Shown piece after piece: positions 8,659 to 18,400 of a DNA stretch of 64,000 nucleotides. This DNA comes from Sergeia podlipaevii (taxonomy: Eukaryota > Euglenozoa > Kinetoplastea > Trypanosomatida > Trypanosomatidae). Both the position numbers and the translations under genes were made by a program. Numbering within the stretch: the first letter of the stretch is position 1; every line of letters starts with the position of its first letter. The notes below the pieces were generated by a model, which had not been told where the DNA came from, did not search any database, and saw only the letters and a list, made by a program, of their open reading frames with translations. The stretch is from the NCBI GenBank assembly GCA_030849805.1, contig JASANZ010002271.1, forward strand, positions 62,001 through 126,000, in the 5' to 3' direction.

Positions 8659-11600
8659 ATGAGCAATCAGCAGCAACAACAAGAACCTGCAGCACAGCAG
8701 CCGCCCGCCACGTCCACTCCGACAGCCATTACTCCCGAGAACATCGGCCGCTTAAGTAAGGCAGAGCTCATTGAGCGCGTGAAGCAGCTTCTACCACAGT
8801 ACTTGATCAACTCTGCTGCGATGGTGTCGGTCGATGCTCCGCAGTCTAGCAATGATGACGAGAGTGTGCTGAACGAAACTTGTTCTCCGGTATTTTCACA
8901 GAATGCCGCTAGCACTAAAGGTAGCCCAAAGTCGAGCATACGTAAGCAGTACATTCTACCTGAGATGCTGCGTGTGACGCGCTCCCCCATAACCGGGAGC
9001 TGCACGCTGTTGACTGGTGACTCCCCCGCCCCGTCCGCTTCCCCTCTAGTGCAGGTCAATAATCCTCATGACGACGCACTAAGCCCGGCCAGTGCCAACA
9101 ACAACAATACCAGTGGCAGCAGCAACAACAGCAATAGCAGTGCAGGAGCAAGTCGCCATCTCCCAAGTTCGACTCCGCCACGTCCCCAACTACATGCGTC
9201 ACATGGAGCTTGTGGCAGTAGCAGCACCACGGCAAGTAGCAATCCCAACAATCCAAACTTATACCAGTCCACCAACACCTCATCGACGCGGACGTGTTCA
9301 ACGAGCACGGACATGACCTACTCTACGCCTTTGGGGCGCACCAGGGGCTCGGACTGTAATAGCAGCGCCGTCACCGTTGAGGATCTCAACATTAACCAAT
9401 ACTCCCTGCTCAAGACAGTTGGAGCAGGCGTGGCTGGCAAGGTCAAGATTGCCTATGATAGCGTTGAGAACTGTCTCGTGGCGATCCGCAAAGTTGGCCG
9501 AGTCAGCACAAAAGTCCCTCAAGACACGGACATTCCTCACCTTGCAGCCGATGTCGCCCCGCGTTGTGCAGGGACTCATCAAGCCTTCCTGCGTGAGGTG
9601 GACATTATGAAGAAGCTGCGGCACAAGCACATCGTGTCCGTGTATGAAGTCATTGATGACCCTGACGCCGACACGCTCTACTTGGTGATGCAGTACATTG
9701 ACAACGGCCCTATCGCCCACATTGAAGTGCGCAATGGGACGGAGAAGGTGTGCGAGCCCATCCCACCGCTTGAGCTCGCGTCGTACGCGCGGCAAATGAT
9801 GTCAGGACTTGAGTATCTGCACCGGCACAACGTTGTGCATCGCGACATCAAGCCTGACAACATCCTTGTGAACAAGAACAAGCGCGTGTTTCTGTCTGAC
9901 TTTGGAGTCACAGCGCTCTTTGCGGGCGAAAAGTTGCGGAGCATGCGTTCGCAGGCGAAGTTGAAGGGCACCATATGGCCTCATCATGCCTTTCTGTTTG
10001 CAGCGCCAGAGGTGTGGGATTGGAACCAGCAGAAGGATCTAAATTTTAAGGCAGTGGACATGTGGGCCATGGGTGTCACGCTCTACACGCTGCTCACTGG
10101 GCGTCTCCCATTTTTCAATCTAGAAGAGATATGCGGCGACACACTACCCGAAATTCCTACCTCTTATGGTGCAGTGTGGGGCCGCCTGCTGCGCGGGCTG
10201 CTAGAGCGCGATGTGACGAAGCGCATGAGGGCCTCAGACGCTCACAGCGCCGCAGTTGTGTTGCAAGCCGTCACCACCACACGCGCTAGGCACAAGCCAC
10301 AACTTTCATCTCCTGCATATGCCTTTGGGGAGCACTCCGTGTCTACCCACGCCGGTGTCGCGCCTACTGCACAGTCCTCTACCCCCCTTGCTAACAGCAA
10401 TAGTCAAAGTCACAGCAGGGGCGGCGTGGAGAGCTCCACAGAACTCTCAAGTTCCACGGATGGCCTCGGCGGCAGGACCTCGTCCTTAGCCATCACAGAT
10501 ATCGCCTCGTCCATCAATGGGAACAGTGAACTCGGGAAGAATACGCTGCGCAAACAGTACCACGTTTCTGACGTACTTGTGCCTCGGGAGCAGCAGAAGC
10601 AGAAGCAGCAGCGCGCGCAGAACGAGGGCTCGTCAGTCTCTGGCTGGGACACAACAAACCGACGTCCGAGTGACGTGAACAGCGATGAACACTCCTTGGA
10701 GAGCACGATGAGCTGCGGATCTTTGCGAGTTGTAGACTTCGGGTTTGGTGCCGACACGCAGGGGAAAACGGAGGAGATGTCAGAGAGTGTGACCAGCTCA
10801 ACACAGGTCCTCAACCCTTTCACGGCGTCCTCATTCCCGCAGCTCCACGCCAGTGAAGAGGAGGGGAAGGAGGAGGAGGTCAACAAGGGCAGCATCACGG
10901 CGGACATTGCGAGTAGCAGCGGCTGCGCCTCCTCTTTTGCAAGGACGGTCGCCATGTGGGGTGAAGGGACTATATCAGCTCCGCCATCGCAGATAGCAGC
11001 GCGTCGTAGCATCAAGGGAGGGGGGTCTGTGGTGTCTTCCCTGTTCAGCAGCGCTACTGCTAGTGATGTAATGACCGTAGCAGGCTCTGCAAGCGCACGT
11101 GTCGGGCTGCCCCCGCTATGCACGAAAACATCTGGCGCTGGTTTGGGGTTGAAGCCGCCGCTTTCGGGCCAAGGGCCAAGTCCGAGCGCTACCTCCAGTG
11201 TCACTAGGATCTTCGCCGGCGGTAACAGCTGCGACATAGAGAAACGAAGGAAGGGGTCAACCGTTGTACTCCCCGGGGCTTGTGTTGTAGTTCCTGCATG
11301 CAGGCAATCGCTTTCACTGAGCCTTAGCGATGGTGAAGACCTTCCTTTGCAAACGCTTCATATTCAAACCTCGGAATCTCTTAATGGGACTATCAGTGGT
11401 ACCAACTGCGCGACCCCCACAGGAGCTGGGTCGCCTCTTTTCTTTAACCGCTTTGGCAATCTTGTTGAACCTCGCAAGACGTCTATCGATGCATTTAGCA
11501 GAGATACCGTCAGCGTGATGTGTCCTTCGCACAGTGACGTCATCCGCACAGTCAGTGAGAGTGTAGGGTACAGCGACAACCTTAGCAACGGGATCGGCGG

Positions 11601-11715
11601 ACCTCAGAGGGCTCAGAGCTGCGATCATTCAGCGGAAGGCGAAGCCGTCGTCGCTAACAATGGTAACGAAGCACTCAAGCAGCTACCACACCTGCCACTA
11701 CCACAAAAAAGATGA
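8659..11715 (+). CDS. CaMKK/LKB1-type protein kinase with VAIR instead of VAIK
   Basis: 1018 residues. The kinase domain spans about residues 245-540, with long Ser/Asn/Gln-rich arms on both sides. The glycine loop (VGAGVAGKV), the alpha-C glutamate region (FLREVDIM), HRDIKPDN (HRD at 394-396), DFG (414-416), AAPE and DMWAMGVTLY are present. The lysine expected in VAIK is Arg 277 (VAIRKV), with Lys only at the next position. The GT-to-APE segment is also expanded (GTIWPHHAFLFAAPE). The motif RKQY followed by hydrophobics occurs twice (residues 95-98 and 631-634). Near the N-terminus LSKAELIERV resembles LSKEELIRLI at the start of the next kinase, and both arms share YQSTNT, so the genes are paralogues beyond the catalytic core. 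Group membership rests on GPIA/IxYLH and WAMGVTLY features typical of CaMKK-like upstream kinases. Activity is uncertain. Confidence 0.88.
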   Translation: MSNQQQQQEPAAQQPPATSTPTAITPENIGRLSKAELIERVKQLLPQYLINSAAMVSVDAPQSSNDDESVLNETCSPVFSQNAASTKGSPKSSIRKQYILPEMLRVTRSPITGSCTLLTGDSPAPSASPLVQVNNPHDDALSPASANNNNTSGSSNNSNSSAGASRHLPSSTPPRPQLHASHGACGSSSTTASSNPNNPNLYQSTNTSSTRTCSTSTDMTYSTPLGRTRGSDCNSSAVTVEDLNINQYSLLKTVGAGVAGKVKIAYDSVENCLVAIRKVGRVSTKVPQDTDIPHLAADVAPRCAGTHQAFLREVDIMKKLRHKHIVSVYEVIDDPDADTLYLVMQYIDNGPIAHIEVRNGTEKVCEPIPPLELASYARQMMSGLEYLHRHNVVHRDIKPDNILVNKNKRVFLSDFGVTALFAGEKLRSMRSQAKLKGTIWPHHAFLFAAPEVWDWNQQKDLNFKAVDMWAMGVTLYTLLTGRLPFFNLEEICGDTLPEIPTSYGAVWGRLLRGLLERDVTKRMRASDAHSAAVVLQAVTTTRARHKPQLSSPAYAFGEHSVSTHAGVAPTAQSSTPLANSNSQSHSRGGVESSTELSSSTDGLGGRTSSLAITDIASSINGNSELGKNTLRKQYHVSDVLVPREQQKQKQQRAQNEGSSVSGWDTTNRRPSDVNSDEHSLESTMSCGSLRVVDFGFGADTQGKTEEMSESVTSSTQVLNPFTASSFPQLHASEEEGKEEEVNKGSITADIASSSGCASSFARTVAMWGEGTISAPPSQIAARRSIKGGGSVVSSLFSSATASDVMTVAGSASARVGLPPLCTKTSGAGLGLKPPLSGQGPSPSATSSVTRIFAGGNSCDIEKRRKGSTVVLPGACVVVPACRQSLSLSLSDGEDLPLQTLHIQTSESLNGTISGTNCATPTGAGSPLFFNRFGNLVEPRKTSIDAFSRDTVSVMCPSHSDVIRTVSESVGYSDNLSNGIGGPQRAQSCDHSAEGEAVVANNGNEALKQLPHLPLPQKR
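8941..8976 (+). other. First copy of a short RKQY peptide motif
   Basis: Encodes SIRKQYILPEML-type sequence starting near residue 93 of the first kinase. A related copy, TLRKQYHVSDVL, lies at about 10543-10578 (RKQY residues 631-634) in the C-terminal arm. The shared pattern is [I/L]RKQY followed by hydrophobic and acidic positions. Confidence 0.5.
9578..9908 (+). repeat. 331-bp tract near-identical to 17783-18113
   Basis: Aligned base by base with 17783-18113 (constant offset 8205), I find only two differences, at 9640 and 9646; 9647-9908 (262 bases) is identical. The tract encodes the alpha-C helix through DFG. Flanking coding sequence differs clearly. A second identical block of 55 bases, 10052-10106, matches 18299-18353 (offset 8247). 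Confidence 0.95.
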
Positions 11716-14680
11716 TGTCACTTTACCAGTGGCACAGCATTCCCAAAGGTAAGTTGAATCCAAATCTCCATTTCCTCATCATTGTTATGATATGGGGTGT
11801 GTGTATCTGTGTGTGCATGTTTATGTGTGTCCTATTGCCTTGCATGTGCTTTATGTGTTTAGAAAAGGTGGCCTTCTTCTTAGCATTTTGCTCCACCTCC
11901 CCCCCCCCTTTTGAATCCTTTTTTTGTTGTTGTTTTATTTTATACTATGTATATTTGTTGTTTTTGTTGCTGACTTACTGTTTTATTGACATAACTTACA
12001 ATTACTACTTTCTTTTCCGCGTGAATGTTTGTTTATTGGCTTTACCAGTTGTTGCTATGAGCGAAACTGCATAACGCCTCTGAAAAGCTCGAAAAATTAT
12101 CTTTATTTTATTTTTATCTTTTTGCGCTGCTGTTGCTTCGCGACTTTGGCCATGTGATGCTGGTTCTTTTCTTTTTTAAGAAAAAGTATTGCTTGAGTGC
12201 GCGCATTGTAGTTTGATTATTATTATTTTCTGCTATGAACAGTTATGGGGACATAGACGTGTAGGTAAAGGAGAAGTCAAAGGCAGTAGGAAGAAAATTG
12301 GCTACACGCGCACAAGCAAACAAGTATAACACACAATACGTGCATACGTAAGCACACTTTGATTACTTGTTGTACAGTTCATTGGTCATGCTGGTAACTG
12401 TATTCTCTTTTTTTTTTCTCTATCAGAGGGTTTTCAGCATTTTGGGCCATAGCAGTTTTGCTTGTTTGCTTTTTCTCTTTTCTTTTCATTTTGATTCTCT
12501 TCCGCCAGCAATAGATGTGCAATGTGTTCTATCTGTTCTACTGTATGCTTGGATAGACGGCAATAGTATTTGTGTTATTGTATTTTATTCTGTGTTTTAC
12601 CTTCTCTCTTCTCTTTTCTGTTTGCCGTAGTTTGTGTTAGATTGGCAACGCAACAGTGTTCGTGTTTCACTATCTATACTCATCATCAGAAGGCAAAGTA
12701 CGACTTCCTTCCTCCTTCCCCCTCTCTCTCTCTCTCTTTTTTAACAAGTATCTATAACTACTCACTAACTCGTGCTTCTTGTTTCCTTTTCTAGAAATAT
12801 AAAGTACATGTCATCTAGGTGTCTTTTATGGATGCTATGAAATATGCAAGCTGTTTTCAACTTTTTATGTTCCAGATCAAAGCAAAGAACAAAAAAAGCT
12901 TTTGATATACATATGTTTATGTTTGTTTCAGCGTGGATACGTGTTCGAAAATGTGCAATCGTTAGCTGTTGGTGTTGCTTTTTTTTTTCTTTGTGGGTAC
13001 CAAATTACATTTCTTTTATCTTTCTTTGAAAACGAAACGTATCTATGTGTGTAATTGGATATGTTACTTCTGCACGTAAGTTTCTCTTTTTTTTCTTTAT
13101 TGTCAATCCTTTTTTTTTTTTTAAGCTATACTATTGCACGCATTACGGCACATATGATGTAGTTCCGCGTATGTAGTTTTTTCTGTTGTTTATTTTATAA
13201 ACTATTTGTGGTTGTTACTGTCTTCTAACAATATTCGTTTACATATGTTAATCTTTATTTATTTATTTTTTAAATAGGCGTACCCATCTGATAGTGCCAG
13301 CGCTCAAGGTTTGTATGTATATATAGGCTTTCAATTTATTACACTTTGGAGAAATGTGGATAAAAATGCATGAGTGCCTTTACACACACACACAAAAAAA
13401 AAAAAAGGAAGCCGGAAAAAGAAATTGTATCAGCTGTAAAACGAAATAATAAAGAAATCGCTGTATTTTTTTTTTGATGTAAGCAGTAGAATCTGAGTAT
13501 GTGTGTGCTGACACTTTGCACAGCAACCATTGTTACAAGTCTTCTTGAGGTACCACCAATGATGCTTTGTGATACGGGGGGGGAGACGGGCGAGCAGGGG
13601 TTTCTATATGCAAAAGTATTTCCACAGCCAACGGTGTGCTAAACTACTCGGTTTGTTGTTTCAATTCTGTGCTCTTTGTTTGTCAACTCTTATTTTATTT
13701 TATTTTTACGTGTGTTATGCAACCCAACTTCCTCCCCATATAGTCAATATACACTGCTGGGTGAGTGGTGGGTGTGTTACCCTCTGAATGGTGATTGGAT
13801 GCTGTAGTTTGTTTGTTTGTTTGTCTTTTTACCTCCCTTTTTTTTTGCTAAATAAAATGGTAGGTATAATAAGAAAAGTTAAATTTTGTAAACACAGGCA
13901 ACAAATGTTGACGGCGATTGTGCTCCCTCTCTCTATCACCCTCCTTTTTTTTTTGGTAGCTCTTTATCCCTTTTGTTTTTATTTCCTCTTTATTGAATAA
14001 GGTCAAGATGTTGCTACTATTTTTGTGCTTTTGTTTTTATTATTGTTCCTTACTATTTCTGCATTCGCAGCAGACGGTCCCCCGATGGTAACTCTCACAA
14101 ATGTGCGGGGGTGGTGGTCATCTAAGGATAAATATGCATTATTATTATTATTATAACCAATTGATACTTTAGGTATCACGCTACTACCACATCAAACGAA
14201 ATATACACGAACATCTTTAGAAATGCATTGAAATGAAGATGAAAAGAGATCATATTTTTCTTTACTGTATTATACACAGAGTTCTGAGAATCATGTGGGT
14301 GTGGAGTGGTTCAGAAGAAGCGCAGATTATACATGTTATAATTTTTTTTTAAAAAAAAAAAGAGGCATTATTAAGTTCTTGCTGCGCCTTCAGTCAGACA
14401 ACAACTGCTCCTGATGGTAAGCTTGAATGAAATCCCCCCCCCCTTCTCCCTAACACACGCACACATTGTATCTCTTTAAGCGATACTCTTCATCTGGGCG
14501 CTATCTCTCACTTTTCTTTTCTTTTTCTTGCTTCCTCCTCTCTCACTTCTTTCTTTTCTTTTCTTTTTGATATTTTGGTGACGGTAAAGAGTTTGGGAAC
14601 AAAAAAAAAGGAGTATCAAGCAATACATACAAGAATCCAAATATATAGTGTTGAATTAGTGATAATAGTTGCGGAGCAGC

Positions 14681-14702
14681 ATATATATATATATATATAT
14701 AT
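14681..14702. repeat. AT dinucleotide microsatellite
   Basis: About eleven AT units in a row, within the long spacer. Confidence 0.9.
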
Positions 14703-15327
14703 TGACACAACTGCTGTCTTCTTTTTTTTCTTTCTATCTTTTTTTTTTTTCTTACTTTTTTTTTTTTGCCTCCCCCTCGCCCCCCTCCCCCGCTCTTTAT
14801 TTCTTCTGTCTTCAAGACCGTGATAAAGTATTCCCTGAATCACGGATCTATACAAGCAGGTGCGCGCTTTATTCTATTTTTATTATTTTATTATCTTTGT
14901 ATACATTAATATCTTAGCCGTTTCTCTTTACTATTATTATTTCTATTACTGTTACTATTGTTATTGTTGCTACTGTTACCTCTATTTTTTTTTCTTGCTC
15001 ACTTTGTCTTAGTGCTGCACGTGATTTCTCGTTTCTTGTTCATTCCTGGACACGCAATTATACACATCTTTAACTATATTGTGAGAACAATCGAGGCATT
15101 CCAAAGTACATTTGTCTACACTCTCTTGTATACAGACGTCCATTTTCCTGCTAGTTCGTGTGGACGTTGCTTAAAAGCACAGAGTCAAGCCTCCTTCCCT
15201 TCATTTATTGTTACGGTGGTTTTGTCTGCGGTCTCCTCCCCCTCTCTCACTTCAAAGAAGAAAAAAAAAAAGGATCTCCAAGCATTCACTAACAGCAGAG
15301 AAAGATTGTTAAAAGATCTTCACCATT

Positions 15328-15357
15328 TCTTTTTTTTTTTTTGTGTGTGTGTGTGAG
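15328..15357 (+). promoter_or_regulatory. Likely trans-splice acceptor for second kinase
   Basis: A pyrimidine/T run (15328-15342) is followed by a GT repeat and the first AG at 15356-15357, giving a 45-base leader to ATG 15403. Splicing here would exclude the in-frame GTG at 15343 and supports the ATG as the start. Confidence 0.5.
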
Positions 15358-15402
15358 TATAATAATAACCAAAAAGGGGAGAAAGGGAAAAGATCGTTTC
15401 CA

Positions 15403-18400
15403 ATGAGCCTCAGCTGCGGCACGAAACCGCTGGAGGCACTCTCCAAGGAGGAGCTCATTCGTCTTATTTCGGAGATGGAAAGGCACACAGCAGCATCACT
15501 CCTGCCACAGGATGCCGGCAGTATCAGCGCGGACAGCATGACCAACCTTGTTTCCGATGACGATGCCCTCATGGCTGCACCGCCTGTACGCGCGGGGGAC
15601 TCTGGCAGTACCGCGATTCCAGTACCTGAGGAAGTGCCTAGCGCGTTGGGCTCCGCGTCTGTCTCTAAGGGTGCGCTGCATATGCCGACGTACACGCAGC
15701 AACAACAACAACGGGTGGCGTTGACATCGTCATCGTCGCGTCCGGATTTGCCTTTCTCTCCAGGCTCGCCGAACAATGGTGTGATGGCGGCGGGACGCAC
15801 GAAGAGTGTTGTGGAGGACATTGTTGCGGATGGACATCGGCCTTCTCTGGTGCTGCAACATCACCAATCGGTGGGTACGTCCGGTTTGCTTCACGTCTTC
15901 CCCCGAGATGGCAAATATAGCCCCAATAAACTTGTGGACTACCCCAATAGGCCACGCAACAGTGAGAGTTACGCTAGTGGCTTACGCAGTCATAGCATGG
16001 ATATTAGTGGCACGATACCACTCAATTGTGGGGATGTCAGTTTAGCCCACCCAATCTCCGCCTCCACCTCAGGCTCTGGCCTGCAGGAGCCCTTAGGCTC
16101 CGGTTCTGCAGAGTCCAGTGAGTACGAAGCCTTCTCGAATATTGATGAAGTAATACTTGATGGTGCGGCGCAAGATCGACTGGCGATCAGGGCAAGAAAG
16201 AAGGAAAGTGATATCCGTCACTACATGTCCAATAGTTATGCAGGTAGCGACACCAGCTCCACTACTGCCAGCCTTTGCACCAATGAAACTAATGGCAACT
16301 ACCACAAGGAAGAAGAAGAAGAAGAGAAGGGGAGCATCACGCGAATTCCTGATACGGATGTAGAGGCTACATACTCTTGCCGACAACAGCAGCGGAAAAC
16401 CCCTAAGGGTACTCCGGCGAGGAATGGCCACTTCACGTCCAGCAGCAATCGTACAATGACGGTGGTCAACATCACAGCCCCGCACAATGACGATGAGAAG
16501 GACAGGCACGACTTTGTCAAGTCCGTGTCGGTGAACACTAGCACCATGATGAGTGTAGGCGGCACACAGGCAAAGCGAGGCAGCATATCTGCTCTCTCCA
16601 CAAACACACAGGGCAATCAGTCCAAGACGGTAGTCTACCAGTCCACTAACACCGCTACCCCCTCTACAGCTTGTAGTCTCCCAAGCGACTGTGCTAGTTC
16701 AGAGGTGGCAAACCAAAGTGGGGCCGACTGCGTTGCGGGGGGCGATGTCACCGCGGCTGCAGAGTGCCTAACAGAAGCAGGCGCCACAGTGAAGCAGGTG
16801 CTTTCTTTGTTCTTTGTGCCATCAGGGCATGAATCAGAGGAAGTCCTTGAGCAGACTCAGGCACCCGCCACGTCTTCCACGTCTAACGAAGGCACTAGGG
16901 GCATAGGGGTACACATTAGCAAGGTGCCCTTTCCCATCCCCTCTTCTCCCCCTCTCCTGTATCACTACCACGGCGCGGGCATGTCGCTGGGCAGCGGCTC
17001 CTTTATCGGCTCTGCTGTCTCTCTACTGAATGTCCAGGACATGGACCGTGTCCGCAGCAGCTTCCGCCACAGGGAGGGCGGCGGTAGCTCTCTTATCAAC
17101 CATAGCGGCCACTACTACCCGCCTGATATTGTCGTCCCCCCGTCTGTGTTTTGCAACAATCTGCTTGGCAGTCCTCTCGGTTGCGGCCAGGAAAATACTG
17201 AGACCCAGAAGGAGGATAGTGATGGCACTCGGACAACTACCATGCGCTCCGAGTCAGACCTTGCCAATACTGGAAACCTTATCAGTCTTCACATGGAAGA
17301 TAGCAACAGCACTAGCCATAGCTTTCCTCGCGGCAAGCCCAGCAGCAGCAGCCGCGTCACTCCATGTGAGGATGTCAACATCAGGACTGTGGGGGTGACA
17401 AGCAGCAGCAACTACAGCCACAAGGATCACGAGGGCACCTCGGACGCTAGCGGGAGACACACCGCATCAACAGAAGGGACGGCTTTGACAATATCATCCA
17501 AAAGTGTGGCGGCACGAAGCCCTTTGGGCACGCACCATAGCTCACCTAGTGTCTCGGATGTCAGCACACGCAAGACGGCAACGCTCAAGAAGAGAAAGGA
17601 CGCAGTTACCGGAGTCAAGTATATCAATGAATACCGCATTCTGAAAGAGGTCGGCCGCGGCTCGTGCGGCAAGGTCAAACTGGCCTACGACGGGGGAGAA
17701 AACCGACTTGTTGCCATCAAACAAGTGCGCCGCGTGGACACCCGTAGACGCCTAGGTGGGCCGACTCGCGCACAACAGTCTTATCAAGCCTTCCTGCGTG
17801 AGGTGGACATTATGAAGAAGCTGCGGCACAAGCACATCGTGTCCATGTATAAAGTCATTGATGACCCTGACGCCGACACGCTCTACTTGGTGATGCAGTA
17901 CATTGACAACGGCCCTATCGCCCACATTGAAGTGCGCAATGGGACGGAGAAGGTGTGCGAGCCCATCCCACCGCTTGAGCTCGCGTCGTACGCGCGGCAA
18001 ATGATGTCAGGACTTGAGTATCTGCACCGGCACAACGTTGTGCATCGCGACATCAAGCCTGACAACATCCTTGTGAACAAGAACAAGCGCGTGTTTCTGT
18101 CTGACTTTGGAGTTGCCGAAACGTTTGATACGCAGTATAGAGAAAGAATGGAACGCTTGCTGGCGCAGAGTATGGCACAGAGTATGGCGATGAGCATGGG
18201 CGGCGGCCGAGTGGGCGGACCACTTGTCCTGGGTACACGCGGTACCATGTTATTCATTGCGCCAGAGCTCTGGGAAGGTACCCGTTCATACGGTAAGCCA
18301 GTGGACATGTGGGCCATGGGTGTCACGCTCTACACGCTGCTCACTGGGCGTCTTCCCTTCCGCAATCTTGAGGAGATTAGCAACACATCGCTCCCTGAAA

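Larger units (their letters stand above)
11716..15402 (+). other. 3.7-kb spacer between the first two kinases
   Basis: Long AT-rich region with many T, A, TA and CA runs. I find no reading frame with coding-like composition and no tRNA or rRNA signature. Slightly GC-richer stretches, such as about 14065-14130, remain unexplained. Confidence 0.6.

Noticed and set aside
11712..12074. 120-codon + frame overlapping the end of the first kinase
   Set aside because: It is Cys/Phe/Leu-rich translation of T-rich 3' spacer with no splice signal before it.
15343..15402. GTG-initiated N-terminal extension of the second kinase
   Set aside because: The extension lies in a GT repeat at the likely splice site, and the first ATG at 15403 fits the paralogue's N-terminal motif.
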